Positions 10,066-23,500 of a stretch of 64,000 nucleotides of DNA are shown here, one piece after another. Every line of letters begins with the position of its first letter. The stretch's first letter is position 1. Source of the DNA: Blastobasis lacticolella (taxonomy: Eukaryota; Arthropoda; Insecta; Lepidoptera; Blastobasidae); contig LR990049.1 of assembly GCA_905147135.1 (NCBI GenBank), positions 6,899,428 through 6,963,427 of the forward strand, given 5' to 3'. The notes under the pieces are model-generated. The model saw only the letters and a program-made list of their open reading frames with translations, did no database searches and was not told the origin of the DNA. Made by a program: the position numbers and the translations under genes.

Positions 10066-11529
10066 ATTTCCAACAGATTTCTTCCAGGCAACCTTATATA
10101 GAGTTCGCTTGTCACAAGTACATACTATACGCCAGAAAATAACTTTACCGTAGGATAATAGCCGTAGGATGGTTATATTTGTATTAAGGAGGTAGGTAAT
10201 TGGTGCATCCTGGACCTAATATCCAAGAACAGTAGATAGTGGTAGGAGTACCTAGTCATCAGTGGAAATAACTGCTCTGAGTAATACTCGAAGTATTCTC
10301 AGTGCCGCACAGGGTCCTCAGCAGGAAAATTTTACACGTTTAGCACGTACCTATGTAGACAGGATACAGATATATTTAGACAAACGCTCTACGTTGATTT
10401 TGAATACCGTACTGGAAGTAGGTACTGGGATACGAGGGTTCCATAGAGCTGTAGACAGTATTTAAATAAATAAATAAGCAATATATTTAGATTTACGCTT
10501 TTTGTATTACTATACCTAGTCATTTAAATTCATGTAACCTAGATTATGCCCTACCTACGTCCGCGAAGTTACAATGTACAATGGGGAAAGTTTTGCGGAT
10601 TTTTTTAACTGGTGTAAATAACACAATTCCGCCATCGTACCACCCGCCGCGGGCTGGGTACTCATCCTCACTACGTAGACCCTCTGTTGGTGTCCCCGCG
10701 AAGGTTTGAAAGAATCGTTCGTAGTTATGGAATGAGCTCCCAGCCACAGTGTGAATGAAAATGAAAATGAAAATGAATGAAAATGAAAAAGTATTTATTG
10801 AATTAGGCTTACGTTAATTAATCTCTTTTCAAACGTCAAAAATCTAATGGAAAGCAAAGGGAAAGTTAAGCGAGCTCATCCAGTTACCTTAGGGCTATAA
10901 CCTGGGATCGCTCAAGAGGTATATCAATATATTTGCGGTCCTTAGAGGCGGCAACGTATTGGTAGCCCCTAGTCCATAGCGGCGGTGACCACTTGCCTAT
11001 TTGTCTGCCTTATACCTAAGAAAAGGTACTCTCTACCTAAGTTTATTATCGAAAAATAAATCGTAAGGGGGTATAATATGGGATGAAGTTTGTATGGGGA
11101 ACTTATAATTTCCCAAATTAGGTAGGTAGATATGTGAACATGATCCACGCGGAAGTCGCGGGTAAAAAGCTAGTTTTACATAAACCGAGAGATAAAAATA
11201 AAAACGGTCATAAAAGTAAGTATGGGTACACTTACGTACCAACTGCTATACTGTATACAACAACCGTAGTCTGATCTTGCTCCATCACTGGGTCCCGATT
11301 TGCTCATAGCCACTGAGGGGATCTCGCAACATCCTCTTTTAAATTGCGAGTTATCGTAATTGTTTCATTGTAACAGATTGAGCATCTCGGCTGCCTTTTG
11401 CTCCATTTGAATACTGGGTCCCTTCGCTATGGTCCAGGCCATGATATATGTACAATAATAGTAATTACTTATCATATAGACAAGCCCAGTAGGTTCAGCT
11501 ATTAAAGTGTTACTAACTTACGTTCCACA
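10066..11529. other. Intergenic DNA upstream of the first SLC5 gene
   Basis: Contains the (GAAAAT)n run at about 10754-10790 with an adjacent minus-strand LINE 3' end, a LINE 3' UTR scrap near 10935-11010 (minus reading AAGTGGTCACCGCCGC), and a Helitron-like end near 11140-11172 (GAAGTCGCGGGTAAAAAGCT). No clear core promoter for the gene starting at 11530 could be picked out. Confidence 0.5.
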
Positions 11530-14500
11530 ATGGGAGATTCGGTAGTAAGTGATATGGTGCACCAGATGCAGACATTCTCCTGGGTGGACTATGTGGTGTT
11601 TGTTTTTATGTTGGCCATCAGTGCGGTGGTTGGTGTGTACTGGGGTTTCATAAAGAAGCAGAGCACTGAGGATGACTACCTGCTTGGTGACAGGAATATG
11701 CAGGTTGTGCCGGTTGCAATGTCCTTAGTTGCAAGGTGAGGTCTTAAGTTAGTTACATGTAGACTCAATGATACCAAATGCTTTGATCTCTTTAAAGAAA
11801 TATTCAAAAATAGGTTTGTACATATTTCGTGTCACTAGACGTGTACATATATACAATTAACGTTATCTAATTAATAAAGTATAATTAACTGCGAAAATAA
11901 GCATGTGTGTATACCGTAGGTACCTATTTACCTACTACCTGATAGACAGCTAAACACTTTCCCATTGACTTGCCTACTTTTGTCAGATATTGAACGTAAA
12001 AAGTTAGGTACTTACCGACATCAAAATTATTCACTGCAGTATTGGAAGATTAGTTCAATGCAGATTGGATGATTACATCACATTCGATTTACCGGTGATT
12101 AGTAGTTATGGAGTGAATTTTCTGAACGTGTGTGGGTTTATAAACGAATCAGGAAACAGTGTTGTGTTTTTTTGTGTATTGAATTTTTTTTGCTAATAGT
12201 CGGATTTTTCCCCAAATGTCAAACCAGATATTATTATATGTATATCTAAAATTTTGATAAAGTTAATTTTCTTTCTATTCTGATTTTTTCATAAAACTGT
12301 TTATTTTTCATCATATTACAAATACAGATATATAAATCATCGCATTCTCTATAAAACACAACAAAATTTAAGCGGCTTCTCAGGTCTCACGTCGGTACTA
12401 ATGTTACAAAAAATGCACGTCGGTACTTAAAGGGTAATGGCCAATGGATCACGAGGGACCACAAGCTCCAGAGGGGGCAGTTATAGACCGACGAATTGTT
12501 GAAGGGCATGGGGGGAATTCGGTAAACATAAAGCGCAAGAGCGATAAAAGTTGGGGAAGGCACTGATAATGGACACACCTGTCGAATGTGAAGTAGTGAT
12601 TCTACTCTACATGATTTCCTACTTTTGGTAATACCCTACAACAAAGAAAATGTTCTGTATCTTTGTTGAAACAGCCACATACTTTTACTGGGAATTACAG
12701 CACAAAAAGAGATAACAGACAACCCACAAACAAGAAAAGCTAATAATCATACTCAAAATTTTATTTGGAACACGTACTTACTCATAAAGTCTTATGTAAC
12801 AAAAGTCTGAACGACTAAGTTAGTAGATTGACCCTGCCCTGCCAGCGAGTAGATTTCATCTTCCTAATATGTAAATTATGACCTCGTTTAATTTATTTCA
12901 GTTTCATATCAGGGATCACACTACTGGGCACCCCGACCGAGATCTATATGAACGGCACGCAATACGCCTTAATCATGATTGGATTATTCCTCATGTCCAT
13001 ACCCTTGTCACAAGTATACCTGCCTGTCTTCCACGACTTGAAAATAACTTCGAATTATGAGGTAAGTGGGGCAGTGTGGTGTCTGGTGTACCTAATTGAA
13101 AATTTTTGATAGGTAGGTACGCTTTCAACTCTTAGGCGGTAGAACGAATGTATTGTGAGTCTCACAATATTGCATTAAACTTAGGCGAATCTTAAATTGG
13201 CGCCTAAGAAATTTCAAAGCCCTTTGGTGTCATAAAGTTAAGTGTGAACTATCGAATTAAGTTTTTACTTAAGGTTTGCGTTGGTGCAATGCTTTTTCTT
13301 GTTAGGGATATTTGAAATCAACTTTATTGCCGCCTAACTAAAGTTTAGTGCAATCAAGCATTAGTTAGAATTATGTGCGTTTTAATATTTGCTAACTTGA
13401 TTTATTTTTAGTCCATTCGGTTGACAAACGAGCTAGCAACGCCGCTGATGGAATATTGAACGGATTTTCATGAAATTTTGTAGTAATGTAGCCTTGAATG
13501 TCAATGGTTCCAGCGGGACCGGAACGTAAAAACCGAATTCTGCGCGGAAAAATCGCGAGCGAAAGCTATTACCTGTACCAGATAATGAGAAATAGCGGTA
13601 TCTCTATGTGCTTATTTCGATGTCCAATCCATCTGTGCTAAGGGTGGAGATGGCATATGTTGAAGGAGGCTCGTGTTCTGAAGTTGAACTTAAAGGCGAC
13701 ACATGTTGTGTTTTCCCTTGTCTTGTTGTTTTGAATTTGTTGTTATTGACAATCTAATCTCTGGGGGATAAATATACGATAAATCTCTTATGTCGCACTT
13801 ATCGTTTCTAATTTAAGAAAGCAATAACAATGTTGGTGCATTAATTTTTACGTTAATTCATATTTTTTTTCGTCCAGTAACAAAGCGGGTATTGTATAAG
13901 CTTACCTACTTAGATTAGTTTGTTATAATTTATTCTTCCATTTTTGTATTTATACAATGAATATTTTTCTTTTGCTTTCAGTACTTATCGATGAGATTTG
14001 ACAACAGGGTACGACTTTTTGGATCTATTTTATTTACATTTACACTGGTGAGTTTACTGTTACTCTGGTAAATATACTATTAATATCATTATTGCAATTT
14101 CAACGCGGTGGATAGTTGAATTATTGTATTGTATAAGTACCTAAAGCATGAAATGTAATTGTCGGGTATTTGGTAGTTGGTGAAGTTTTACGCACATATT
14201 TAAACGCACAGTAGCTCAAGTTTGTCGGAATCTGTATTAAGACTCGTCATATTTAATCGATTCAAAATCTGATAAGTTCCTATATTTAATTTTCAAAACA
14301 ATATACAAATCAGTAAATGTCAAAATTAAAACGTAAATATGTACGTACATTACTTCGTCTTAAATGAAACTAGAGGTCCCACTCTTTGCCATTCCCGGTG
14401 CAAAGGTGCCCATAACACTAGCGGCAGTGCCACGTTGTATGGCGATGGGCAGCCTCTGCTACAGGAATGACCCTGAGCGAGGGTCGCCGACCTTCTCCCT

Positions 14501-17500
14501 CATTTGACGGCCGCATCTTTAATAAATACTCTTGCCTCCTCACACCAACTCCCGGTCATTTCCGCTGCGAGAGGGACAAACAAATAACTGTTTCGCAGCG
14601 CGGAGTATTGGTCCCTTTTCCTAAGGATATTTAAACATAATGTAAAGATTTTTACCTAATGCATTCGTAAATAATGTAAATAATTTAATATTACACATGA
14701 ACACATACATAAGCCTCCAAAAGGATCGTCGGTATCCTAGTGGTTGTCCGACTCGTAAGCGAGAGGTACCGGGTTCGAACCCTAGTGAGGTCATGTAACA
14801 AATACTCTTTTATGATTTAATTATAATAGTTGAACCCTAACAAATGCTCTTACGGTGACAGAAAACATCGTGATGAAACCTGCACATTAGGCGACTGAAT
14901 GTGTAACAAGCCAGGTTTCCCTGTTTGTTAACATGTCGTTGGGTTACGGATGTCAGGTGCTAGTCGGTCCACTGTAATTACCTGATCTGCCAATCCTGGA
15001 TCATGGTCATGGCGGACCCCGGGCCCTCGTGCGCGAGAGCACAACCGGGACATTAATGCCAAGATGATGATTATGATGCCCTACAAACTTCATATATTAT
15101 TAACTTAATTATCTTTCAGATAGGCTGGTTGCCGATAGTCATATACGTGCCTGCGTTGGCCTTCAATCAAGGTAACATTCATTTATAGATACAAACGTAT
15201 AATAGTATTCTAATCTAGAATTAAATTGATAAAAGGAAAATTTCGTAATAAGTACTAACTAATGTACGTTTCAATAGGAAAAGACAAGAGCGCGTAAACG
15301 ATAACATTACAACATTTAGTACCTATGAAGAGTGGCGCTGATGTCGCTAACATATGTTTGCAGTTCCGCTGATAATAACGGGATTTAAACGCTGTCTAAA
15401 TAGTCTGGTTCACATGTACCTTTTTTTATAAAATTTTTCAGTAGTCAGAAAATTACGACCAAGGTGTCATTCGATTCGTATTGTCACCTACAAAGTTTAA
15501 GGAAAGGTCCGAAAAGGCGCTTAAAAAAATTACAAAAGTTATAAACAATTCAGTGAAAAAAAAAAATGAGGGTTTGGTTTTTTATGAATATCTCGAAAAA
15601 TTTTCAAAATTTTTGAAAATTGATAAACGATCTGGAAAGTTCACGAAATTTGCTAAAAAAAAGTCTCGGCTCTGAAAATAGAGCCAAAAACGGGTAGTCC
15701 GGCTGCCGCGTGCGTTGCGTAACTCTGAGATAATAACAAAAACAATTATTTAAACATATAAGATATGAATATTAAGGAACAAAGAAATTCATGTAGTGTT
15801 GGGATACATCAATAAACAACAATCCGCGGTCGAAAAGTTTTTATCCCAATTTTTACATTAATTATCGATTAGTTAATTAATACATTTTTTTGAATTCAAA
15901 GTTAACTTAAAAACCCCTATAATTATTAAACTACAATCCTAGAATTTTTTTCCTTAGTGAAGTTATTCTTAATAGGCTAACAAATAGATTGTAGTTGCAA
16001 AAATTAAAAAATTGTTATTTTCCACTTTTTTATTGACAATTGAAATTTACAAAATAAAAAAAATACACAGAATTTTTTTTTTTTCAAAAATCTAGATTGT
16101 TTCGATATCTCATGGTTAAAAGCTACTTGAAAATGTTTTTTTTTAATTTTTATCTACCATTGTTTAAAAAATTTTTAAAAACAAATACATTGTTTATAAG
16201 TAAATAAAGAATTTTTTTTTTGTATTACATTAATTAGCAAAAATTATGATTTTTAGAGAAAAAACCATTCCTTAAAAAAAATTATTTGTTGCTTAAAAAT
16301 GCGTTTGTTAATTAACAATCATTTTTGCTATTAAAAATTAAAATTAAGGAACCGTTTATTTTTAAATCATAAATTCTATTGTTCTTCAAGATTATTGAAA
16401 ATAATTTTTTTTTTATTCTTTTTTTAATTGTTTTTTTTTTGTACTTCATTCTGTAATAAAAGTAGCTATGGATCGATTTATCTGAAAGCTACTTTTATTA
16501 CAGAATGAAGTACAAAAAAAAAAAAAAAAATTAAAAAAAGAATAATAAAAAATTAACTTCCCGAACCCGACTACCCGTTTTTGGCTCTATTTTCAGGGCT
16601 CTGTAAAATTATAAATAATAAAGATACAGTTCCGGGAGCCGAGACTTTTTTTTAGCAAATTTCGTGAACTTTTAAGATCTTTTATCAAATTTCAAAAATT
16701 TTTAAAATTTTTCGAGATATTCTTAAAAAACCAAACCCTAATTTTTTTTTTCACTTAATTGTTTATAACTTTTGTAATTATTTTCAGCGCCTTTTCGGAC
16801 CTTTCCTTAAACTTTCTAGGTGACAATACGAATCGAATGACACCTTGGTCGTAATTTTGTGAGACTACTGAAAAATGTTATAAAAAAAGGTACATGTGAA
16901 CCAGACTAAAATAATATCCATGAGGAAGGCGTCATCTATTGTCATTTTTTTTAACTTACAATTACTCAGTGTGGTCGTAGCATTAGCTATTGTCCATTTA
17001 AAAGTTACAATTTCCCTATTGGCGACTTGTAATTCCTTTTTAGGCCACATTCAGTATTATCGTTGATGCGCTCAGTTGTTTTTAACTCCGGACGAAAAAA
17101 GAGGAGTGTTATAAGTGTGATGTGGGTATCTGTGGCTCTGTGTATATGTGGAGGTTTGGTCTGTCCGTGGACTCTGTGGCATTGTAGCTCCCAAACGGAT
17201 GAACCGATTTAGATACGGTTTTCTTTAGGTATTTGAAAGGCAGTTTTATGGAGATGATTCTTCGCTTTGTTTCAATAAAATCGGACCAGTGATTTGGTAA
17301 ACATTTGTGCATATGTAAGCTTGATCGTGGGTTATCCGACTTTTTCTGTCGGTTACGTCTGTTTCTATTGAAACGTACTTTAATACGTTCTATTGTTGCA
17401 GTAACCGGCGTCGATGTTCACATAATAACTCCGATCATTTGTTTGGTTTGTGTGTTTTACACCAGCGCCGTGAGTATCAGTTTCCACTTTAATAGATTCT

Positions 17501-20500
17501 CGTATTTTATAAACATAATAGCGAGTTGGATACTTTTTCATGAGAAAGTGTCTCTTGTACAATTTTTGTAAATACACTGAAGAGCAAAATTAACTACTAT
17601 ATATGATAAAGATTGCTTCATCAGAAAATTTTCAGATTGAGCCGAAATTTTGCACACTCATGTAATTCGGTACAAATGCAATGTTATGATACCATCGAGC
17701 TGATCTGATGATGGATACGGAAGGTTGTCAGGAACTCCGTAACTACGTATGTTAACCCATCGAGTTGCGTCTCGTTTGATTAGCCTTGACAAATACTCTG
17801 ACTGATCAAAGAGAACGTAAGATAAAAGCTTGCTATGAAAACATATTTTTTTACATGAATTTTTACTTTCATGAAATACAATTTCAATGTTCGCTATTGG
17901 CGATAAGACTGCTTTTGTACTGGTTATTATCTTAAAGAATCTGTATTTATTATACTGTTAATGTACAATAAAGAGTTAAATAAATAAATAAATGTTCCTT
18001 TAACTTCATAGCGCTATCGTGTATTGTTTACGAAATATCGTCGTTTATCTAAGCGAAATACCTATGTAGTTATTTTAGCTCGTCAGTGTATTATAAGTAA
18101 ATATAGACCATGCAGACTGGTGCAAGTCACTTAACCACATGGAGTCAAATGTCGAGCAGTCTTTAATGTTTTTTTGTGAAGTTAAATATCTACTAAAGTC
18201 TCAATGGAGTGCACAAGAGCCAGTATCGGCTTCGTAAGTTACTAACAGAGGCTGCCAGCGATTTGACATATAGAGGTACGTAGAGGGAACCTACGCTGTA
18301 CGAAGCTGAGAACTATTTACCGTCGATATCAATACTTTTATGTAACTTGCAATGTCTGTCCGATAAAATTTGCAAATCATTTTTCGACCATTTGTTGGTG
18401 TCCGATTGAGCTGAAATTTGGTATACCTATGTAACTTGGATGACAATACAATATGGTACCATGGAAATGGTCTGATGATGTAGTCGGAAGGTGGTTATAA
18501 GAACTCATGAACGCAATAAGATAAGCCCATCGTGTTTGGGCACTTTGGAATGGTCTTGTTGAGTAGGCCGTGTGGTGTCCGGCAGAGTAGAATAGCACCA
18601 ACCTCTTACACTCGTGGGTGTCGTACAAGGCGACTAATGTTTTCGAGGCAAAAGATCTAAGCGCCTCCGTAGACTGGAAAATGGGCAGCAGCATTTTCCA
18701 TTGTTATATTATAACACTGCGATCTCCAACCCGCCTGCCAAGCGTGGAGATTATGGCAATAACCTCCCTTTTTGTGGGAGAGGCCCTAAGTCCTGCAGTG
18801 GACTGTTATGGGCTGTGATGATGATGATGAGTAGGTACTATAAAAGCTTGATATGAAATCATATTTTTCATTAGAGAATTTATTACAAATGTAATTTAAT
18901 CGATTGACACTGCAAGAGTTTTTGTAATTTTAGGGTGGTTTGCGAGCCGTGGTGTGGACCGATGTGATTCAAATAACTGTGATGTTCGGGGCCATGGCGC
19001 TGGTGGCTGTCAAGGGCACCCTCGATGTGGGAGGCTTTAGCGTGGTGTGGCAAAGGAATTTCGACAGTGGACGGATCGAAGCACCCATGTTAGTATAATA
19101 ATCATCTTTGTTGTGCTCTCGCGCGCGAGGGTCAGGGGTCCGCGTTGACCATCCAGGATTTGGCAGAGTAAATAATTACAGTGGAATGACTGACATCTAA
19201 ATAATTACAGTGGAACGACTGCCATCTGATCTCTGTGACCCTGCTACCAGGGGAACCTGACCAGATTGGATCATGGTTACACATTCAGTCGCCTGAATGT
19301 GCAGGTTTGACCACGATTTTTATCCGTCAGCGTAACAGTATCGGTTAGCATTGAACTAATGTACATTGTGCATAACTCAGAAAAGAGTAATTGGTATATG
19401 GCCGCAGTGGGATTCGAACACGGTACCTCTCGCTTACGAATCTTATACCTTAACCACTTGGCCACCTTCCACCATTGTTGGTATTTATTCTTTAGTCTGT
19501 AGGCCCACTCATAAGCGAGAGACACCGACATCACAACCGGTCATGGGCGTAGCGAGGGGCGTGATCAATCCTCTCGCTGCGCTCGCTCATTAATTGTTTT
19601 TCTTCATTAAGTTTGCATCAACTCTTTTTAACCAGTTAACTCTTTTTAAGAGCCAATATACCTAAAAGAATTGGTAGGTATACCAAGAAATCCGAGCCGA
19701 CCTCGCTGCGCACACTCTGTCATTGGTATATGTTACATTTTGGTATCATCTTCACCCTCAATTTGAGCCAAAATTGAAAAAACTCTGAGCTCGCTCCGCT
19801 TGCTTCGTCATCTGTGATCCTAAAATCTCTGTCAAGCTCAAAGGGCTTATATACAAGAGTATATTTATACCTGTGATGCTCTATGGCTGCGAGACATGGC
19901 CAGCACTGACGCAACACGTTCACGAACTTCACGCTAATGAAATGAAAATGCTGCGGAGTTATGCGGCTCTATCGAATACGTAACGAGTACATCCGTGGCC
20001 GCCTTGGCGTGAGGGATATCGCAAATAAGATCGAGGGGGCTCGTCTGCGCTGGTTTGGTCACGTGATACGTAAGTCTCAGTGAAACGTAGGAAATAGGTG
20101 AATGAACCTGCCGGTATCAGGAAAGAGGTCCAGTCCTGGAAACATTGGATTGACATTGCTGAGTCGGATGCGAGAGCCAACGGCCTAGAACGCGAGAATT
20201 CCGAAGACCGGGCGAAGTGGAGAAGAATGAATAGAAAAGCGGACCCTGGCAGAGGCCGGGATAAACGCTAGGAGGATGATGATTTTAAGAGCCAATATAC
20301 CCAAAATTCCAAGCACATCTCGGTGCGCTCACCCCTGGTCTTTTGAACTTAAATTTGAAAAAATTTGAGCTCGTTGCGCTTGCTCATTTTTCAATTTGAG
20401 CTACTTTTAATACGAACATCCTATGCCCCTTAATATGAATTTGTTTACATTTATTACGATTAACCCATCTTCTAAGAGGGGGATGGGGAATCGAAATTTA

Positions 20501-23500
20501 TGCATATTAATCTTGAACCCACCCGAAACCAAAACCTAACTACGCCCGTGCAACCGATATATTGTCAACATGATTATTACAACATTATTAAACGTACTTC
20601 CAGTTGGGATCCAAATCCTCTCACGCGGCATACGGTATGGACTCTAGTGGTCGGCGGCTTCGCGTACTGGCTCCAAGCCAACACAGTCAACCAGACAATG
20701 GTGCAGCGGTACTTGGCCCTGCCTACCCTGAAGAATGCTAAATGGTAAGAAGGTATTCTACTCATCTGCGCTTTGTAATTGCATATACAATAAAGGCAGA
20801 TGAACCATACTGAGGCGGGAATGTAAAGTCTTGAAAACTGACTCGAAAATAGCTGTCATACCGACACTTCCAGATCGGTTGAGAGCGTAGTATCTGTCGT
20901 AAAACTGCTGCACAGTTTGACATGGTCTTTAAAAAACTAAATTTGTACTAGCATATTAGAAATTAATTTAAAAAAGAGATCACTGTACCTGGGATCCCAG
21001 TAGTGTATAGGGTACGGTATAGTGTGGCTTCTGTGTGGCATTGACTTATTTCTAAGTGTTTTAGGTTATCTATTAGCCGGTTAAATGGGCCGAAATGATT
21101 CAGTTCATTGTAGCCCTAATTGTATCTTTTGTGGGGAAAATATTGCAGCGAGAAATTTTCACCAGTGACACAACTCGCAAAACATTACGCGCCTATTGTT
21201 ACAGCTGCGCACACATTCAGTTTTATTCGAGAGAAAAAAGTTCAGCTGGTTCAGCCCTTTGCAGTTGGTACTAAATATCTTGTAAATACGTTCATTTTGT
21301 TTGGTCGACCACAAAATGTGATGACACGGAGCAACGACATCGCCGCACAACTTTTCGTCTTACTACGCACTAGAGTGCGCTGAGTAATAAATACGTCAGC
21401 GCCATCTGCTTAAAATTTCACGCGTCTTACCAACCCAATGCTAGGACCCACAGTTCAGCCACTGAAGTGTCGCTTATATACCTTCAGCAGGTAGATGTAT
21501 CGCCACACTTATTCGAGCTTGACGACTATTAAAATTAAATTTCAGGGCTGTTGTGATATTCTGCATCGGCCTGTCGTCTCTCTATTTTTTCTGCGTATAC
21601 TGCGGACTACTCATCTACGCGCGGTTCCATGACTGTGATCCGTTACAGACGAAGGTAAGGAAGCAACCTACATATAACCTGCATGTAGAGCGTTTAAGTT
21701 AGTATTTCCTGCGGTATGGGGCAGCACAGGGGAGATTCTGGTAAAATCAATTGATTGCCACGAGACTTTACTGGAGCTAAAGTACTGCTGAAAGACACCA
21801 CCCCTGCCGTTCCTCTCCCATACCATATGGAGCTTAACTAAAATTAAAAAGTGTCCACTAGTCAGCGGAAAATAATGTTCACCGGCAAGTTTCGTCTTTG
21901 TATTTACTTACACGTGTACGATAGAGACGATAACCTGTTTTAACATTTAGTACCCATAAAGAGTGGCACTGTTGTCTCTAACCCAGCTTAAACTTGCTCT
22001 AAACTTATCAAATGTTCATGAGCAAAGAACACAATTTTTATGTGTTCTGCGGTCATGAGGTATCTGGCAGAGTGCCTATATCATTGCACAAATCCTTTAA
22101 ACTTCATACTGAACTTAATACTCTCGTTTCTTGCTTGTTTATTTAAATTGATTTGCTTCAGTTAGCCAAAGCTAAGGACCAGTTGCTTCCTCTACTGGTG
22201 ATGGACGTGCTTGGAGATGTGCCCGGTCTACCAGGAGTCTTTGTGGCCGGGATCTTCAGTGCTGCTCTCAGGTACAGTTTATGGTTCAATCAGGAATAAT
22301 TTTCATTTTAGAGATAATATTGAATGAAACTTTAATAATTTTACTCCATATTGTGGAATATAAATTTTGACATGTTTGTTAATAATTATTGTCTGCATCG
22401 CAGCCCCCTCTTTTTGAATACGGCGCACTTAATTACACTTACTATAAAAGCACCCAGTGCGAATTGTTATAATGTAAAAGTACTTTTGTCGGTATGTTGC
22501 AATAACGTGAAGTGTTCGATGATATAATCTATCACGACATTGAAATACATTTACAGACTTGTATAGGTAATTGCTTTTTTATATTTCAGCTCGTTATCAA
22601 CAAGTTTGAACTCCATGTCTGCAGTAGTTCTAGAGGACTTCTATAAGCCGTTTCACAAGAAGGCATTGTCTCAAAGACAAACCACTTGGCTTTTGAAAGG
22701 AGTCGTGATCCTTTTGGGAGCTATTAGTTTGGGTAAGTTTAGTTAATTAATCAGCCGTGTGATGTAGCCAGAACAGAATATAGCACGAACTGTGTCGTAT
22801 AAGGCGCCTAATATGTTAACATAAATACCTACATAACGTCTCACCTTTTTCCCATAATATCTAGGTAGGTAAGATATTATGTACCTACAGTACATAATAT
22901 CTTTATCCATAAAATAGAAACTATAAAGCTATATTATCCTACTAATATAATAATAGCGAAAGTTTGTAAGGTATGTTTGGATGTTCGTTACCCCTTCACG
23001 CAAAACTATTGAACGGATTTTTATGGCATTTGACAGCAATACAGCTTATAGGCCAGAATAGCACCAAGGCCATAATTGATCACGAAATTAAATGTGGTTC
23101 CCGCGGGAACTGGTCTGGAAAAGCGGGCGAAGTCGCGGGCAAAAGCAAGTTATTACGAGAACTAGTAGTACTATTATTTAGCTTAGACAAACGCATTAGC
23201 AAAGCGGTGGGACTCGTCTATGTTGGCGCATTGGGTAGGGCTTCATGCGACGGGCACACAGCCAGGAGCCTGTATGAACTGAAAATCTATCAAACTATGA
23301 CATGCATTTAATTTATTATTATAATTGACTATTTAAATTACTGTTAATCCGAATATCAATTACTGTTACTAATACTAAGTCAAGAAGAAGGTTAAGTTCA
23401 TTATTACTACCACTATGGATGTAAATCTGAAAAAATATTTTGTATTTTGAATAAAGACAGCAATTACAAGTCTAACATATTTTACAGGTTTAGTGTTCGT

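Noticed and set aside
10544..10747. 67-codon minus frame with GLRSEDEYPARGGWYDGG
   Set aside because: Reads like protein and sits beside a LINE 3' end, so it may be transposon-derived, but I could not place it in a known domain.
11241..11529. Promoter of SLC5-A
   Set aside because: TATAG-like words exist in AT-rich sequence, but none stands out at a sensible distance from the start codon.
12878..13060. 60-codon plus frame over SLC5-A exon 2
   Set aside because: It is an out-of-frame shadow; the true reading is [16 protein letters not shown].
18377..18694. 105-codon minus frame
   Set aside because: Covers a dispersed repeat and a LINE tail; no protein signal.
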